Source of the DNA: a virus
Strand: one strand, 5' to 3'
Virus record (IMG/VR): IMGVR_UViG_3300033148_003679
Coordinates: 1-64,000 of that record
Length of the DNA: 64,000 bases
Shown here piece after piece: positions 17,657-26,242 of this stretch. The position numbers were made by a program, and so were the translations under genes. Each line of letters opens with the position of its first letter. The first letter of the stretch is position 1. Below the pieces are notes generated by a model. The model was not told the origin of the DNA, made no database searches, and worked only from the letters and a program-made list of their open reading frames with translations.

Positions 17657-17860
17657 TTTACCGTACCTCTTCAATTAACCTGTATTCTGTGTTGTACGTT
17701 CTGTCTTTTGCCAGCTACTACAAATCTTACAACACCGCAGAAAGGTAATAACGGTTTAACCCTTGTCTGTCACTATCTACACTGGATTCACCCACTATAT
17801 CTACCTATCTGCACCTTGCTCTACCACAAGACCGTCACATAATCTTGTGTTTTATAAATC
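17657..17860 (-). other. Gene-free spacer with hairpin between portal and scaffold genes
   Basis: About 200 bases without a convincing reading frame. On the minus strand a CACAAGA arm and a TCTTGTG arm enclose about ten bases just after the portal stop (near 17830-17855). It has no T-run, so a classic terminator is not supported. It could lower scaffold or capsid transcription or stabilise the transcript end. Confidence 0.4.
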
Positions 17861-19399
17861 TTAAACTGCTGACCCAGGTGTATTATCACCCTCTTTCATG
17901 TCTTTGTCAAATATTACCTGCTCAGACTGTACTGGTTTTCGGGAATCCAACATCTCTTTACGTTTAGCTTTCGCGGCTTCAGCCGAATCCCGCACCTTAG
18001 GTATAAGCCTGATCCTGTCTTCCAATGACAACGTTTTTTCCAGACTTGGCATGGCACCATAAAGCTCGATTTCGTTAACAGGTATATTGGGGAAAAATGT
18101 AATGTCAAAATCTGTCAACAGAGGTTCTCCGTTTAGCATCCATATAGCGTTAAACAGATCAATTTCTTCCCGAATACCTACACTAAAGTTCTCTTTAAAC
18201 GTGCCAGTCTGTTCGATTTGCGGTTGTAACTTGAGTTTAAGAGCAATTCCTGACGCCTGTCCTGTTGCACCGAGAATAGCGTCTATATCACATATTTTCA
18301 ACATACGGTGTAACGCGCCACGAGTGAGTTCGAGGTCAAAAGCAACTTTTTTCTCGTCGTTACCTTTTGTAAGAAACTCTGCATGGCCGCCCGGTAAAAG
18401 CGGTAGAAGTTTCAGATCTTTTATCATTTTTGCAAACGTTTCGCCAGCTTCGTTCTCTTCTAACAGAGCGTCTACACTCGGCATTCCTATAATAGCCAGC
18501 ACAGCGTCTACATTATACTTTACATCGTCGGCGTTATACGACCGGACTTCGTTATAGATGTCCTGTTGTCCCATAATTGCCGGGGTAATAAACGAAGCAT
18601 ACGATGAAAGTACCGGATATACAGCTATTGGCACCCGACCATACATATGTTCTGTCCGGCTTGATGTAACACGAGCGTCAGTAGACACGTTTTCTTTACC
18701 CGACCCACTCTCGACCTTATACGTGTATATATACCGAGAATCGTATGCTGTATAGAATGTTGCACCGGTTTTACTAACCTTTTCACCGTCCCACGTTCCT
18801 TCCGGTATTTCCCATCGGTATATGGCGACCACAATCTGACCGTCTATATCGTACATGAACCCCCAGTTTATTGGTGTATAGACCGTAGTGGATATACCGT
18901 TATCTTCCGACCATGAATGCAGGCTGATTGACATGCCATAGAGAATAGCGTTTTCCAGATGTTCCCGCCGTTGCCGATCAAGGTTAAGTGCATTTGAAAG
19001 TTCGTCATAGTTTTTAAGAGCCGTTTCAACTTCCACCTGTTTCTCTGTACCTCTTATATAAGGTGCAGGAGTTAGTTCAGGCGGTTCGTACAGGATAAAC
19101 CCTACATGTTTAGAAATACCATATTCAATGAAGTTTGTAACAACTTTAGACCTTGCACGACCGTCTATCCGGTCGTCTGCAACGTCGAGAATAGCCTGTT
19201 GACCGGAATAATAGTTTGCACGTTTTATATATCCGTTACGTATATCGGCGTCATTATCCCAAATATCTTTTATCTCGGCAAACGATAGAGTTGGTAGAAT
19301 AGACGGTGTTTGTAAAGCTGGCCGTCGTTTAGCCATTTGTTGTTTACCAGTCACAGTCTTTAGTTTTAGAGGTTGCAACCATTTCATAGTCATGTTCAT
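17861..19399 (-). CDS. Phage portal protein, SPP1 gp6-like
   Basis: 512 aa. It shows the portal pattern: N-terminal helix IKDIWDNDADIRNGYIKRAN, then IEYGISKHVGFILYEPPE, a central domain ending VDALLEENEAGETF, the stem-crown region QASGIALKLKLQPQ, and an acidic C-terminus. A segment GRVPIAVYPVLSSY is typical of this group. Twelve copies would form the DNA entry ring bound by TerL. The gene follows TerL with 60 bases between. Its ribosome site is AGGAATCT before ATG 19399. Confidence 0.85.
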   Translation of the reverse strand: MNMTMKWLQPLKLKTVTGKQQMAKRRPALQTPSILPTLSFAEIKDIWDNDADIRNGYIKRANYYSGQQAILDVADDRIDGRARSKVVTNFIEYGISKHVGFILYEPPELTPAPYIRGTEKQVEVETALKNYDELSNALNLDRQRREHLENAILYGMSISLHSWSEDNGISTTVYTPINWGFMYDIDGQIVVAIYRWEIPEGTWDGEKVSKTGATFYTAYDSRYIYTYKVESGSGKENVSTDARVTSSRTEHMYGRVPIAVYPVLSSYASFITPAIMGQQDIYNEVRSYNADDVKYNVDAVLAIIGMPSVDALLEENEAGETFAKMIKDLKLLPLLPGGHAEFLTKGNDEKKVAFDLELTRGALHRMLKICDIDAILGATGQASGIALKLKLQPQIEQTGTFKENFSVGIREEIDLFNAIWMLNGEPLLTDFDITFFPNIPVNEIELYGAMPSLEKTLSLEDRIRLIPKVRDSAEAAKAKRKEMLDSRKPVQSEQVIFDKDMKEGDNTPGSAV

Positions 19400-19459
19400 A
19401 GATTCCTATAACTTTCGTTTAAAACATTTATACCGTTCAAAACACTTATACTTATATTT

Positions 19460-21049
19460 CTAAACACCTATTTTGTTTCGTGGAAACGGAAAACAAATTT
19501 GCCCTTCTTTTAGAAACATGTATGCACCTACAACAGCGTCAACCAGATCGTCATGCGAACCTTTTGGAAACTCTTTTACCTGTTGCAACCATAAATCCGT
19601 CCATTTGTTGTTGACTATTACATGTACGTTACCGGCTTCAAAAATAGGTTCGACGTTTTCTGCCCGTACAACTTTGTCTCCTTTTCCTATAGGCGTCCAT
19701 TCTCTTACACATATTATACCTGCAAGCACATCTGCAAGACGTGTAGACGCGTCTTTATACCCGCCAACAGATTCTTGTACTTGGTATACGGACGCTCCGT
19801 CGTTTAAAGCTGTAGCTTGAATAATACGGTCTCGTTTAGGAGCGGCCCATTGACCTGCTACAATATCTTTAATCCATAGATGGGGTATACGAAGGTCGCC
19901 CACAGTTTTAAATGTTACACATACAAGTGCACCAGCCGTATAATCGGGATCGGTTTTGCCAACCTGTTTTTCTGTAGATGCTAAATCCCAGAACCGAACG
20001 TATCGCGAGTTTGTAGGAAAAGATTTATCGTTTTTATGATATTTTATCCGGTCAATATCAAAAAGGTTACCTTTTAGAACCGTAGGCGAACAGTCGAGCA
20101 ACCCGGCAGACGCATAACGACCAAGTGCAGCATATTGACCTTCATACCAATTGTCTGAAATTCGTTCTGAAAATAAAAACCTGCTCTTATACTTTATTTT
20201 TTTACCACACGCATATGCAGGCCCTTTAGCAGAAAACTTCATAAATTCAAACATAGGAAAATCGGGATCTTCTTTTATCTGCTTTTTAATTCGACCGAAC
20301 GGATCGTCCATATGCCATGGAGTAGCAGATATAATGGTTATCGATACCGGTGCCCGACGAGTCAAAAATTCGTTTACAATTGCATCCCAAACCCTTTCAC
20401 GGTACACTATGGACTCGGCTTCTTTACGATTCTTAAAAAAATCGTCTACAACTCCGATTACATAACCGGAACCTGTTAGACCACCTGTTAGACCTGTAGA
20501 CACTATATCGCCGGTAGATTCCTGCCATTCTTTTTTCACTTGATCATAATAGTCCGTTCGCCAAAGAGCATCGGTTCGTTTTTTCACACTTAACCGCACG
20601 TTCGGAAACAGTTTATGATATTGCGGCGACTGAACAATGTTGCGAGCTTTACGAGAAAACTTATGTACGAGATTAGCACCATATCCTGTAAACATCATGT
20701 CAGGTTGCATAAACGCTAGTCTACCTGCCATATACGGTGGCAAAGCACAAGAAACCATATCCGATTTTCCTGCCCTAAAATGAGTTTTAATAGCCAGAAA
20801 TGTATCATATCCGTCTAACAGATCTTCAACGGCCTGGTCAATACGTGCGGCAATAATCCTTGTATGTAACCCTTCACAAAACGGTTGCGGCATCCACCAT
20901 ACATATTTCATGAAATCAAGGAAATGGGTACGGGCACGGGCACGACGACGCAACTCTCGTGCAGCGTCTAACAACTTTCGATCTTCATGCGCGCTCATCT
21001 GCCGTTTCGCCGCAGTTTCAACGCTGCTGACAGGGATACTATTGGCCAT
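19460..21049 (-). CDS. Terminase large subunit
   Basis: 529 aa. The ATPase half has the motifs of TerL: FLAIKTHFRAGKSDMVSCAL near residue 85 as Walker A, and GYVIGVVDDFFKNRKEAESI as Walker B. The nuclease half has an acidic metal motif in RFWDLASTEKQVG and the C-terminal GSHDDLVDAVVGAY. All expected parts are present. It packages DNA into the procapsid and cuts concatemers. The start lies within the TerS end, so the pair is translationally coupled. Confidence 0.9.
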   Translation of the reverse strand: MANSIPVSSVETAAKRQMSAHEDRKLLDAARELRRRARARTHFLDFMKYVWWMPQPFCEGLHTRIIAARIDQAVEDLLDGYDTFLAIKTHFRAGKSDMVSCALPPYMAGRLAFMQPDMMFTGYGANLVHKFSRKARNIVQSPQYHKLFPNVRLSVKKRTDALWRTDYYDQVKKEWQESTGDIVSTGLTGGLTGSGYVIGVVDDFFKNRKEAESIVYRERVWDAIVNEFLTRRAPVSITIISATPWHMDDPFGRIKKQIKEDPDFPMFEFMKFSAKGPAYACGKKIKYKSRFLFSERISDNWYEGQYAALGRYASAGLLDCSPTVLKGNLFDIDRIKYHKNDKSFPTNSRYVRFWDLASTEKQVGKTDPDYTAGALVCVTFKTVGDLRIPHLWIKDIVAGQWAAPKRDRIIQATALNDGASVYQVQESVGGYKDASTRLADVLAGIICVREWTPIGKGDKVVRAENVEPIFEAGNVHVIVNNKWTDLWLQQVKEFPKGSHDDLVDAVVGAYMFLKEGQICFPFPRNKIGV

Positions 21050-22010
21050 CTCGCATCTTTCTTATCCGTCGTCCTACATCTTTAATCAGGTTGGGTCGAG
21101 GATCAACGTCGGGACTCTTTTTCTGTTGCGGTTCTGGTATATCCATATCCGAATCGCCAACATTCCAATCATCGTCTTCTTCTATTATATCTTCTGTATA
21201 CAAAGACTCTTCTTCACCATACATAATTTCATCGCCAACGTTTTCAACCTCGAACCCGTCATCCAAATCTGCAAAAACGTTTTCCATTATATCGCTAAAC
21301 TCTTGATCTTCTTTTGGGGTCAAAGTGGTTTTAGTTGGCAAAGTTTCGGGCGGTGGAATCTCTATGTTTAACCCCTGTTTCTTCGCAATTGACGTTATAA
21401 GATTGTGTAAAAAAGCGTCACTCTGGCTAGACGTTTCGAGACTACCGTCAGTCCGCGATATACCTATACCAAGATGTTTTGCAAGCGTTTTTAGAGCTTC
21501 TGGTTTAGAATACAGCTTTACTGTAGTAGTAGTTTTACCGGATTTGTCAATCACCTGTTTGATTTCGCTGATTGCAGCAGCAACGTCTTCTGGCAGATCA
21601 GCTGAAGGAATAAGTCGAATCCATTCACTGACTGTCCCGGTTTTCTTTTCATCGTCCTGCGAACTCTCTGTACGTCCCCACTGTATAACATCAGTAATCT
21701 TTACAAATGCCAGTCGAGCAAGTTCTTCTACAACTTTATCAGCTGATACAAACGTTCTTCGCATACGTTCAGCTTTAGCGTCCGCAATAGCGTCAAGAAT
21801 CTTCTGCTGTTTGATTAACGCCAGTCCTGTCCGACGTGCAGTTTTAGGAGAATATCCGGCACGAAGAGCAGCTTTCGGTGCACTCATATCTATTAGATAT
21901 TCGTATACAAATCTCTGTTGTAAACCTGATATGCCAGTTTGCTCTTGATCTATTTCAGGTTTAGACCGCGACTTGGGTCTGTTAGATTTGTTATTAGACT
22001 TGTTTGCCAT
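21039..22010 (-). CDS. Terminase small subunit, long form
   Basis: 323 aa, about twice the usual size. Residues 30-100 carry the Terminase_2 helix-turn-helix (GLQQRFVYEYLIDMSAPKA, then AALRAGYSPKTARRTG). The C-terminal half is acidic and low complexity (many Glu and Asp in the last 110 residues), which probably is disordered or contacts TerL. It overlaps TerL at one end, and its start shares TAATG with the stop of a small upstream gene. It recognises the packaging site. Confidence 0.85.
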   Translation of the reverse strand: MANKSNNKSNRPKSRSKPEIDQEQTGISGLQQRFVYEYLIDMSAPKAALRAGYSPKTARRTGLALIKQQKILDAIADAKAERMRRTFVSADKVVEELARLAFVKITDVIQWGRTESSQDDEKKTGTVSEWIRLIPSADLPEDVAAAISEIKQVIDKSGKTTTTVKLYSKPEALKTLAKHLGIGISRTDGSLETSSQSDAFLHNLITSIAKKQGLNIEIPPPETLPTKTTLTPKEDQEFSDIMENVFADLDDGFEVENVGDEIMYGEEESLYTEDIIEEDDDWNVGDSDMDIPEPQQKKSPDVDPRPNLIKDVGRRIRKMRDGQ

Positions 22011-22189
22011 TATTCTGGTGTTTCTCCTCGTCGTTCCTGATCTTTCTGAATAGCATAGCCTTGAATACGCGCCCGTCGTTCAGCCTCTTTTCGAGCAGCT
22101 TCGTTTCCGAGCGTATATGTATAACACTTTCCTGTTTTACCCCATCGGAATCCAGGTTTGCCATCTTTTCTACATGGTTGGACAGGCAT
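22010..22189 (-). CDS. Small conserved phage protein next to terminase
   Basis: 59 aa. The start is an ATG behind GGAGGT. The sequence reads MPVQPCRKDGKPGFRWG followed by a KCYTYTLGNEAARKEAERRA type helix and an Arg/Gln-rich tail. Small proteins with the pattern GKPGF/YRWG..GKCY are common beside terminases in phages, role unknown to me. Its stop codon shares a base with the TerS start, which argues it is a real, coupled gene. Confidence 0.72.
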   Translation of the reverse strand: MPVQPCRKDGKPGFRWGKTGKCYTYTLGNEAARKEAERRARIQGYAIQKDQERRGETPE

Positions 22190-22214
22190 ATTTTAGTACC
22201 TCCATTTCGATGCT

Positions 22215-22832
22215 CTATTCTTCTATTTTGGTGTTAAGCAACGGCAAAGCTAACGGTGAACGGGTTTCAACACGTTGTAAAAAACTTTTTGGAGCGTCGT
22301 ATATGAGTGTCGGTGCTGTAACAGTTATCCTGTCAACTTCATCGTTAATATCTTCGAGAGATGTTTCTGCGCCATCGTCTTTATTTGTGCTGTCGTCTTT
22401 GTTCTTGTCATCCATCTTATTATCGTCACTGCCATGAATATCGCCAGACTTTACTGCCATCTGTTTTGTTGGCAACATAATTGTAGACACACTAGACGAT
22501 ATATCGGCATCGTCGTAACCTACCAGAGTGTTGCGCGACACGGCATGGTCACCTGTCGGGCCTATAGTTAGAGCCGAGCCAATACCTACTCCAAGAGCGT
22601 TGAGTGCCGAACCTATCCCGACAGATACCGGGTTAAGAGTTGAAGCTGAAATTTCCAGAAACTTTTCAACAGGTCTTACAGCAGATTCAACTACTTTTAC
22701 TATAACACTATCTGTTTCCGGTGCTCTATACACGTGCGTAGTCTGGACAGCTTTCCTGTCTGTACGAAACGTAGCACAGCTAATAGACAATAGAAGAGTA
22801 ACACATAACATAACATAAACTTGTAACTTCAT
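22215..22832 (-). CDS. Probable lipoprotein of unknown function
   Basis: 205 aa with an N-terminal signal: MKLQVYVMLCVTLLLSISC, where LSIS-C at residues 16-19 is a weak but plausible lipobox. The rest contains a Gly/Ala/Val-rich central part and an acidic linker with many Asp and Lys (near residues 133-150). In a phage this position and signal raise the possibility of an outer spanin-like or envelope protein. No partner spanin or endolysin was found, so lysis is only a guess. Confidence 0.55.
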   Translation of the reverse strand: MKLQVYVMLCVTLLLSISCATFRTDRKAVQTTHVYRAPETDSVIVKVVESAVRPVEKFLEISASTLNPVSVGIGSALNALGVGIGSALTIGPTGDHAVSRNTLVGYDDADISSSVSTIMLPTKQMAVKSGDIHGSDDNKMDDKNKDDSTNKDDGAETSLEDINDEVDRITVTAPTLIYDAPKSFLQRVETRSPLALPLLNTKIEE

Positions 22833-22837
22833 TTGGT

Positions 22838-23401
22838 TTAACCTCTCTTCTTTCTTTTTCGTAAAGCCGCCTGTACCCTCTTGTTCTGTGTAAGTCGGGA
22901 CAATGCTCTAAGAGGATGCGAATAACCAGCCGCTTTAACAGCTTTAAGAGGGTCTAACCCTTCGCGACGATATATCACATAGAGAGCCTGTTTTTCGGTC
23001 AAATCTTTGTATTGAGACAGTTCCGTTATCTTGACCTCTGGTTTATCAGTATAATCGGATTCCTGAAACTTATTCACATCCAGTTTACCGGCTAACGTTT
23101 CGGCGACAACCCGCATCCGCTGATTGACTTTTATCTGTTTTTCGAGCGGTATATCAACTTTGCTGTTCTTGAGTTTATGTGACATGTCTCGTAGAAGTTT
23201 GGACACAACCTCTTCGTACCGGAAATTTATCTCGTCACCTTCAATTTCTTTCGCTATCTTTTTAAACGATTCCTGGGCTAACCGTCTGACAAACAATCTA
23301 TACCGTATTGGACATTTTTTGATAAGTATTACGAGATAACTTACAAGAAAAGTACTGACAATCCCGATAGGAAACAAATGTTCTACAATCCATTCTATCA
23401 T
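22838..23401 (-). CDS. Membrane-anchored protein with TerS-like helix-turn-helix tail
   Basis: 187 aa. Residues 9-28 form a clear membrane helix (PIGIVSTFLVSYLVILI), then a basic, helical middle. The last 50 residues (LTEKQALYVIYRREGL, then AVKAAGYSHPLRALSRL) resemble the N-terminal Terminase_2 domain of the TerS gene four genes away, with the same Ala-Gly-Tyr-Ser turn. A small-terminase-like DNA-binding tail on a membrane anchor is unusual. The first gene after the DUF5320-like peptide in the virion operon. Function unknown. Confidence 0.6.
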   Translation of the reverse strand: MIEWIVEHLFPIGIVSTFLVSYLVILIKKCPIRYRLFVRRLAQESFKKIAKEIEGDEINFRYEEVVSKLLRDMSHKLKNSKVDIPLEKQIKVNQRMRVVAETLAGKLDVNKFQESDYTDKPEVKITELSQYKDLTEKQALYVIYRREGLDPLKAVKAAGYSHPLRALSRLTQNKRVQAALRKRKKRG

Positions 23402-23435
23402 TTTTTATATTCTCCTGCTACTATATACATGTTTA

Positions 23436-23588
23436 TCAACGACGCCGGTTACGCGGTCTACCACGACGAACCGTTCCGCGACGACTTGTTCCACGACGCG
23501 AAACATTTAAGCTCCGTCTAGTACCGGTCCTACACGGGCCTAACCCGCGTCCAGTACGAGGACCTGCACCGTTCGGGCCTGTCCCATC
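23436..23588 (-). CDS. DUF5320-like small Gly/Arg-rich protein, N-terminus shifted
   Basis: 50 aa from ATG 23588 (MGQGPNGAGPRTGRGLGPC, then Arg-rich). The DUF5320 signature normally begins MPxxDGTGPxGxGP. A frame 13 bases upstream, starting at ATG 23601 behind AAGGAGGTG, reads MPNRDGT and then leaves this frame because of one extra A in GGGACAAGG. So either the later start is used or a single base was inserted (mutation or assembly error). It is the first gene after the virion promoter. Confidence 0.6.
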   Translation of the reverse strand, partial: DGTGPNGAGPRTGRGLGPCRTGTRRSLNVSRRGTSRRGTVRRGRPRNRRR

Positions 23589-23640
23589 TCTATTGGGCAT
23601 ACTTTTTCACCTCCTTGTTATTGTTGTCCGACTCTAACTC

Positions 23641-23665
23641 CTGTGTACTACCTACATACAACGTC
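23641..23665 (-). repeat. Leader box TAGGTAGTACACAGG in the virion-operon leader
   Basis: On the minus strand GTAGGTAGTACACAGGAG lies about 40 bases before the DUF5320-like start. A degenerate copy (ATAGGTAATATACAGGA) sits at about 23697-23713. The same box follows several other promoters in the window (29.2, 30.1, 31.2, 46.1 kb). Confidence 0.7.
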
Positions 23666-23720
23666 TTTTTTCAGTTCATTGTTCATTATTCCTGTATATT
23701 ACCTATGTACCGTCACTTTA

Positions 23721-23749
23721 CATATATCACAAAAAACAGGTTTTGTCAA
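23721..23749 (-). promoter_or_regulatory. Leftward promoter of the virion operon
   Basis: Minus strand TTGACA (23744-23749), 17-base spacer, TATATG (23721-23726). The -10 is weaker than those of the early promoters. The direction fits transcription of 23 kb of packaging, head, sugar and tail genes. Timing is inferred, not shown. Confidence 0.62.
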
Positions 23750-23764
23750 ATGTATATTCGTGAT

Positions 23765-23794
23765 TTAACTTTTTGATCTTATTTATGATATAAT
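23765..23794 (+). promoter_or_regulatory. Rightward promoter pointing into the ribonucleotide reductase 3' end
   Basis: TTAACT, 18-base spacer, TATAAT, surrounded by the same sequence as the 29.2 and 31.2 kb promoters (ACTTTTTGAT, then TTATGATATAATAGAT). It reads antisense to the reductase gene, with only a 15-codon reading frame (23845-23892, MARLIQRYRGELLVC) after it. Possible antisense control or a relic. Confidence 0.55.
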
Positions 23795-23928
23795 AGATTA
23801 GAAGTTGAATGCAGGGGAATGTTAGATAAAGAAAGAGAAGAGATATGGCAAGGTTAATACAGAGATATAGGGGTGAATTGTTGGTTTGTTAGTCTGCTGG
23901 TTTATTGGCCTGAAAGATTAGACTTGGT

Positions 23929-26151
23929 TTACGAACATTTACTCCAACCACATTCCAGACATACACGACAACCGCCTTCAGAAACCAATTGGCTATCGCA
24001 TAGAGGACATGTATCGGGAACTTGCTGTAAAGTGTCGTACGATATATCTGACGTATTATCTGTGCAATTGTTAGAACTGTTATTATTGTTCCAGAAATGT
24101 TCTAACGCCCGGCCAATAGCGTCTGGACATGACAATACTTTTAATTGTTTACCTTTACAAGACAGACATCGGATACCGCGCAGTTGTTCGATCACGTCCG
24201 TAACATTTACACCTGCACGTAAAGCTAACGATACGATTCTGCTAATAGCCTCGCTTTGCGCCGGACACCCGCCGGCTTTACCAAGGATAGTAAACACTTC
24301 ACAGATTCCGTCGTTGTCTTTGTTGACGGTAACGTATAGCGTACCACAAGCGACTCTAAACTTTGTAGTTGTACCTTCTGTAACCTGGTCACGGACACGT
24401 GGACTGATAGACGTTAGACTAGTACTACTGGAAATGTTTTGAGATTGAGACGATGAAGTAAGTATCTGTGTTTCTTTACATCCGTCCCGGAACACTGTAA
24501 CACCTTTACACCCCATTTTATATGCCATTATATACGTATTTCTCACATCTGCTACAGTAGCATTATGCGTAAGATTGACAGTTTTTGAAATTGAATTGTC
24601 CACATATTTCTGGAACGCCGCTTGCATAAGCACATGAGATGAAGGGTCTATATCATGTGCAGTTTTGAACACTTCTTTTGTTCTGTCAGGGACACCGTCC
24701 ATATTCTGTATACTACCACCAGCTTCCGATAACTTGTCAAAGAAGTTTTCAATCCCCCAATACTGGTTCTTCTTTGCATATCGTTCAAATACGGGGTTGA
24801 CCATCTGGACATATTCGTCGTCGATTTTCCGGTTGTATATAAGTGCATAGTTAGGTTCGATACCAGACGAACAGTTTGCAAGAAGAGAAAGGGTGCCAGT
24901 AGGTGCAACTGTAGTACATGCAGCGTTCCGCATATTTGCAAATTCACGGTACCATTCGCTCCCTTCAAACCCGTCGAAACTGCTACGACTCGCACCCAGA
25001 GATGCAGACGCTGTATGTGCCAGATTAGAAATAATTCTCATAATTTCCGAACCTAATTCCCGAGCTTCTACAGAATCGTATGGGATTTCCAGCATATACA
25101 AAACGTCTGCAAACCCCATAACGCCTAACCCGATCTTTCTATTACGTAGTGTAGCCGTCCTGATCTCGTTTGTAGGGTATACGTTTACAGATATTGTATC
25201 ATCGAGAAATCGTACACATGTGGAGACAGTTTTGGACGCAAGTAGTTTCGAGAAGTCAAATGAACGGGTAGATTCATTTACAAATTTCGTGAGGTTTATA
25301 GAACCCAGACAACAGCTTTCGTTTGCTAACAAAAACTGTTCGCCACACGGGTTACACGCTTCGATTCTACCGAGATTTGGTGTAGGATTAGTCGCGTTTA
25401 CTTTGTCAATAAACAGTATACCGGGATCGCCGCAAGCGTGGGCTGTAGAACATATCAGGTTCCATAATTCGACGGTTTTTACAGATTTGTATACTTTACT
25501 GCCAAATTTCAGGTTGAATGTCTCTTTACCGGACAATAGATGATCCATAAACTCGTCTGTAACCGATACAGAAATGTTAAACGCTTCAAGACCGCCATTC
25601 CTTTTACACTGGACAAACTCTTCGATGTCAGGATGGTCGATACGTAGAATACCGATGTTGGCACCTCGACGCATACCACCCTGTTTTACCCGCTGGCAAA
25701 AAGAATGGATAGCTTGCATGAAACTTATCGGGCCGGAAGCTACTCCGTTAGTGGTTTTGACCCGTGCACCGCGTGGCCGTAACTGTGAAAAGTCGAACCC
25801 TACACCACCGCCAAGTTTCTGGATTATAACCGCTATAGAGTTAGCATCGAGGATACCTTGCATAGTATCCGGCACGTTTACAACAAAACATGCCGATAAC
25901 ATGGATGGTGAACCTTCCCGACCAGCGTTGAATAGTGTAGGTGAATTGGGCAGAAATGTACCGGATTCCATTAGAGAATAGAACTTGTTCTCCCATTTTG
26001 TTTGATATGGTTCCAGTTCAGCTTCTGCAATATATCTGGCTACCCGCCGCCATAACATGTCTGGAGATGTTTCAACAAGTATATAGTTTTCGTCTCGAAC
26101 CAAATATCGTTTTTCGAGTAAAGATTTTGCAAGTTTTGTTAATTCTGCCAT
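23929..26151 (-). CDS. nrdJ: Ribonucleotide reductase, class II (adenosylcobalamin-dependent)
   Basis: 740 aa, full length. Reductase motifs in order: FLPNSPTLFNAGREGSPS, SACFVVNVPDTMQGILDAN, LGGGVGFDFSQLRPRGA, an active-site region NPCGEQFLLANESCCLGSIN, then LRNRKIGLGVMGFAD and PTGTLSLLANCSSGIEPNY. The C-terminal 130 residues hold the class II tail with Cys pairs ending in a zinc ribbon (CPLCDSQL, then CRVCLECGW). It makes deoxynucleotides for phage DNA without oxygen or a second subunit, using B12 from the host. The start has an AAGGAGAA site. Confidence 0.93.
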   Translation of the reverse strand: MAELTKLAKSLLEKRYLVRDENYILVETSPDMLWRRVARYIAEAELEPYQTKWENKFYSLMESGTFLPNSPTLFNAGREGSPSMLSACFVVNVPDTMQGILDANSIAVIIQKLGGGVGFDFSQLRPRGARVKTTNGVASGPISFMQAIHSFCQRVKQGGMRRGANIGILRIDHPDIEEFVQCKRNGGLEAFNISVSVTDEFMDHLLSGKETFNLKFGSKVYKSVKTVELWNLICSTAHACGDPGILFIDKVNATNPTPNLGRIEACNPCGEQFLLANESCCLGSINLTKFVNESTRSFDFSKLLASKTVSTCVRFLDDTISVNVYPTNEIRTATLRNRKIGLGVMGFADVLYMLEIPYDSVEARELGSEIMRIISNLAHTASASLGASRSSFDGFEGSEWYREFANMRNAACTTVAPTGTLSLLANCSSGIEPNYALIYNRKIDDEYVQMVNPVFERYAKKNQYWGIENFFDKLSEAGGSIQNMDGVPDRTKEVFKTAHDIDPSSHVLMQAAFQKYVDNSISKTVNLTHNATVADVRNTYIMAYKMGCKGVTVFRDGCKETQILTSSSQSQNISSSTSLTSISPRVRDQVTEGTTTKFRVACGTLYVTVNKDNDGICEVFTILGKAGGCPAQSEAISRIVSLALRAGVNVTDVIEQLRGIRCLSCKGKQLKVLSCPDAIGRALEHFWNNNNSSNNCTDNTSDISYDTLQQVPDTCPLCDSQLVSEGGCRVCLECGWSKCS

Positions 26152-26167
26152 AAGGCTGGGTTCTCCT

Positions 26168-26242
26168 TTAGCCGAGTCTCGTTCGTAATTCGTTCAACCA
26201 CTTGCGAAACGTCTGATCTGCTATAGTAGTAGGTTTAGTCAT
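26168..26242 (-). CDS. 24-residue peptide coupled between methyltransferase and reductase
   Basis: MTKPTTIADQTFRKWLNELR and four more residues. The ATG overlaps the methyltransferase stop (ATGA) and the stop lies inside the reductase ribosome site (TAAAGGAGAA). This layout is typical of a coupling peptide, or a small real gene. Chance cannot be excluded. Confidence 0.4.
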   Translation of the reverse strand: MTKPTTIADQTFRKWLNELRTRLG

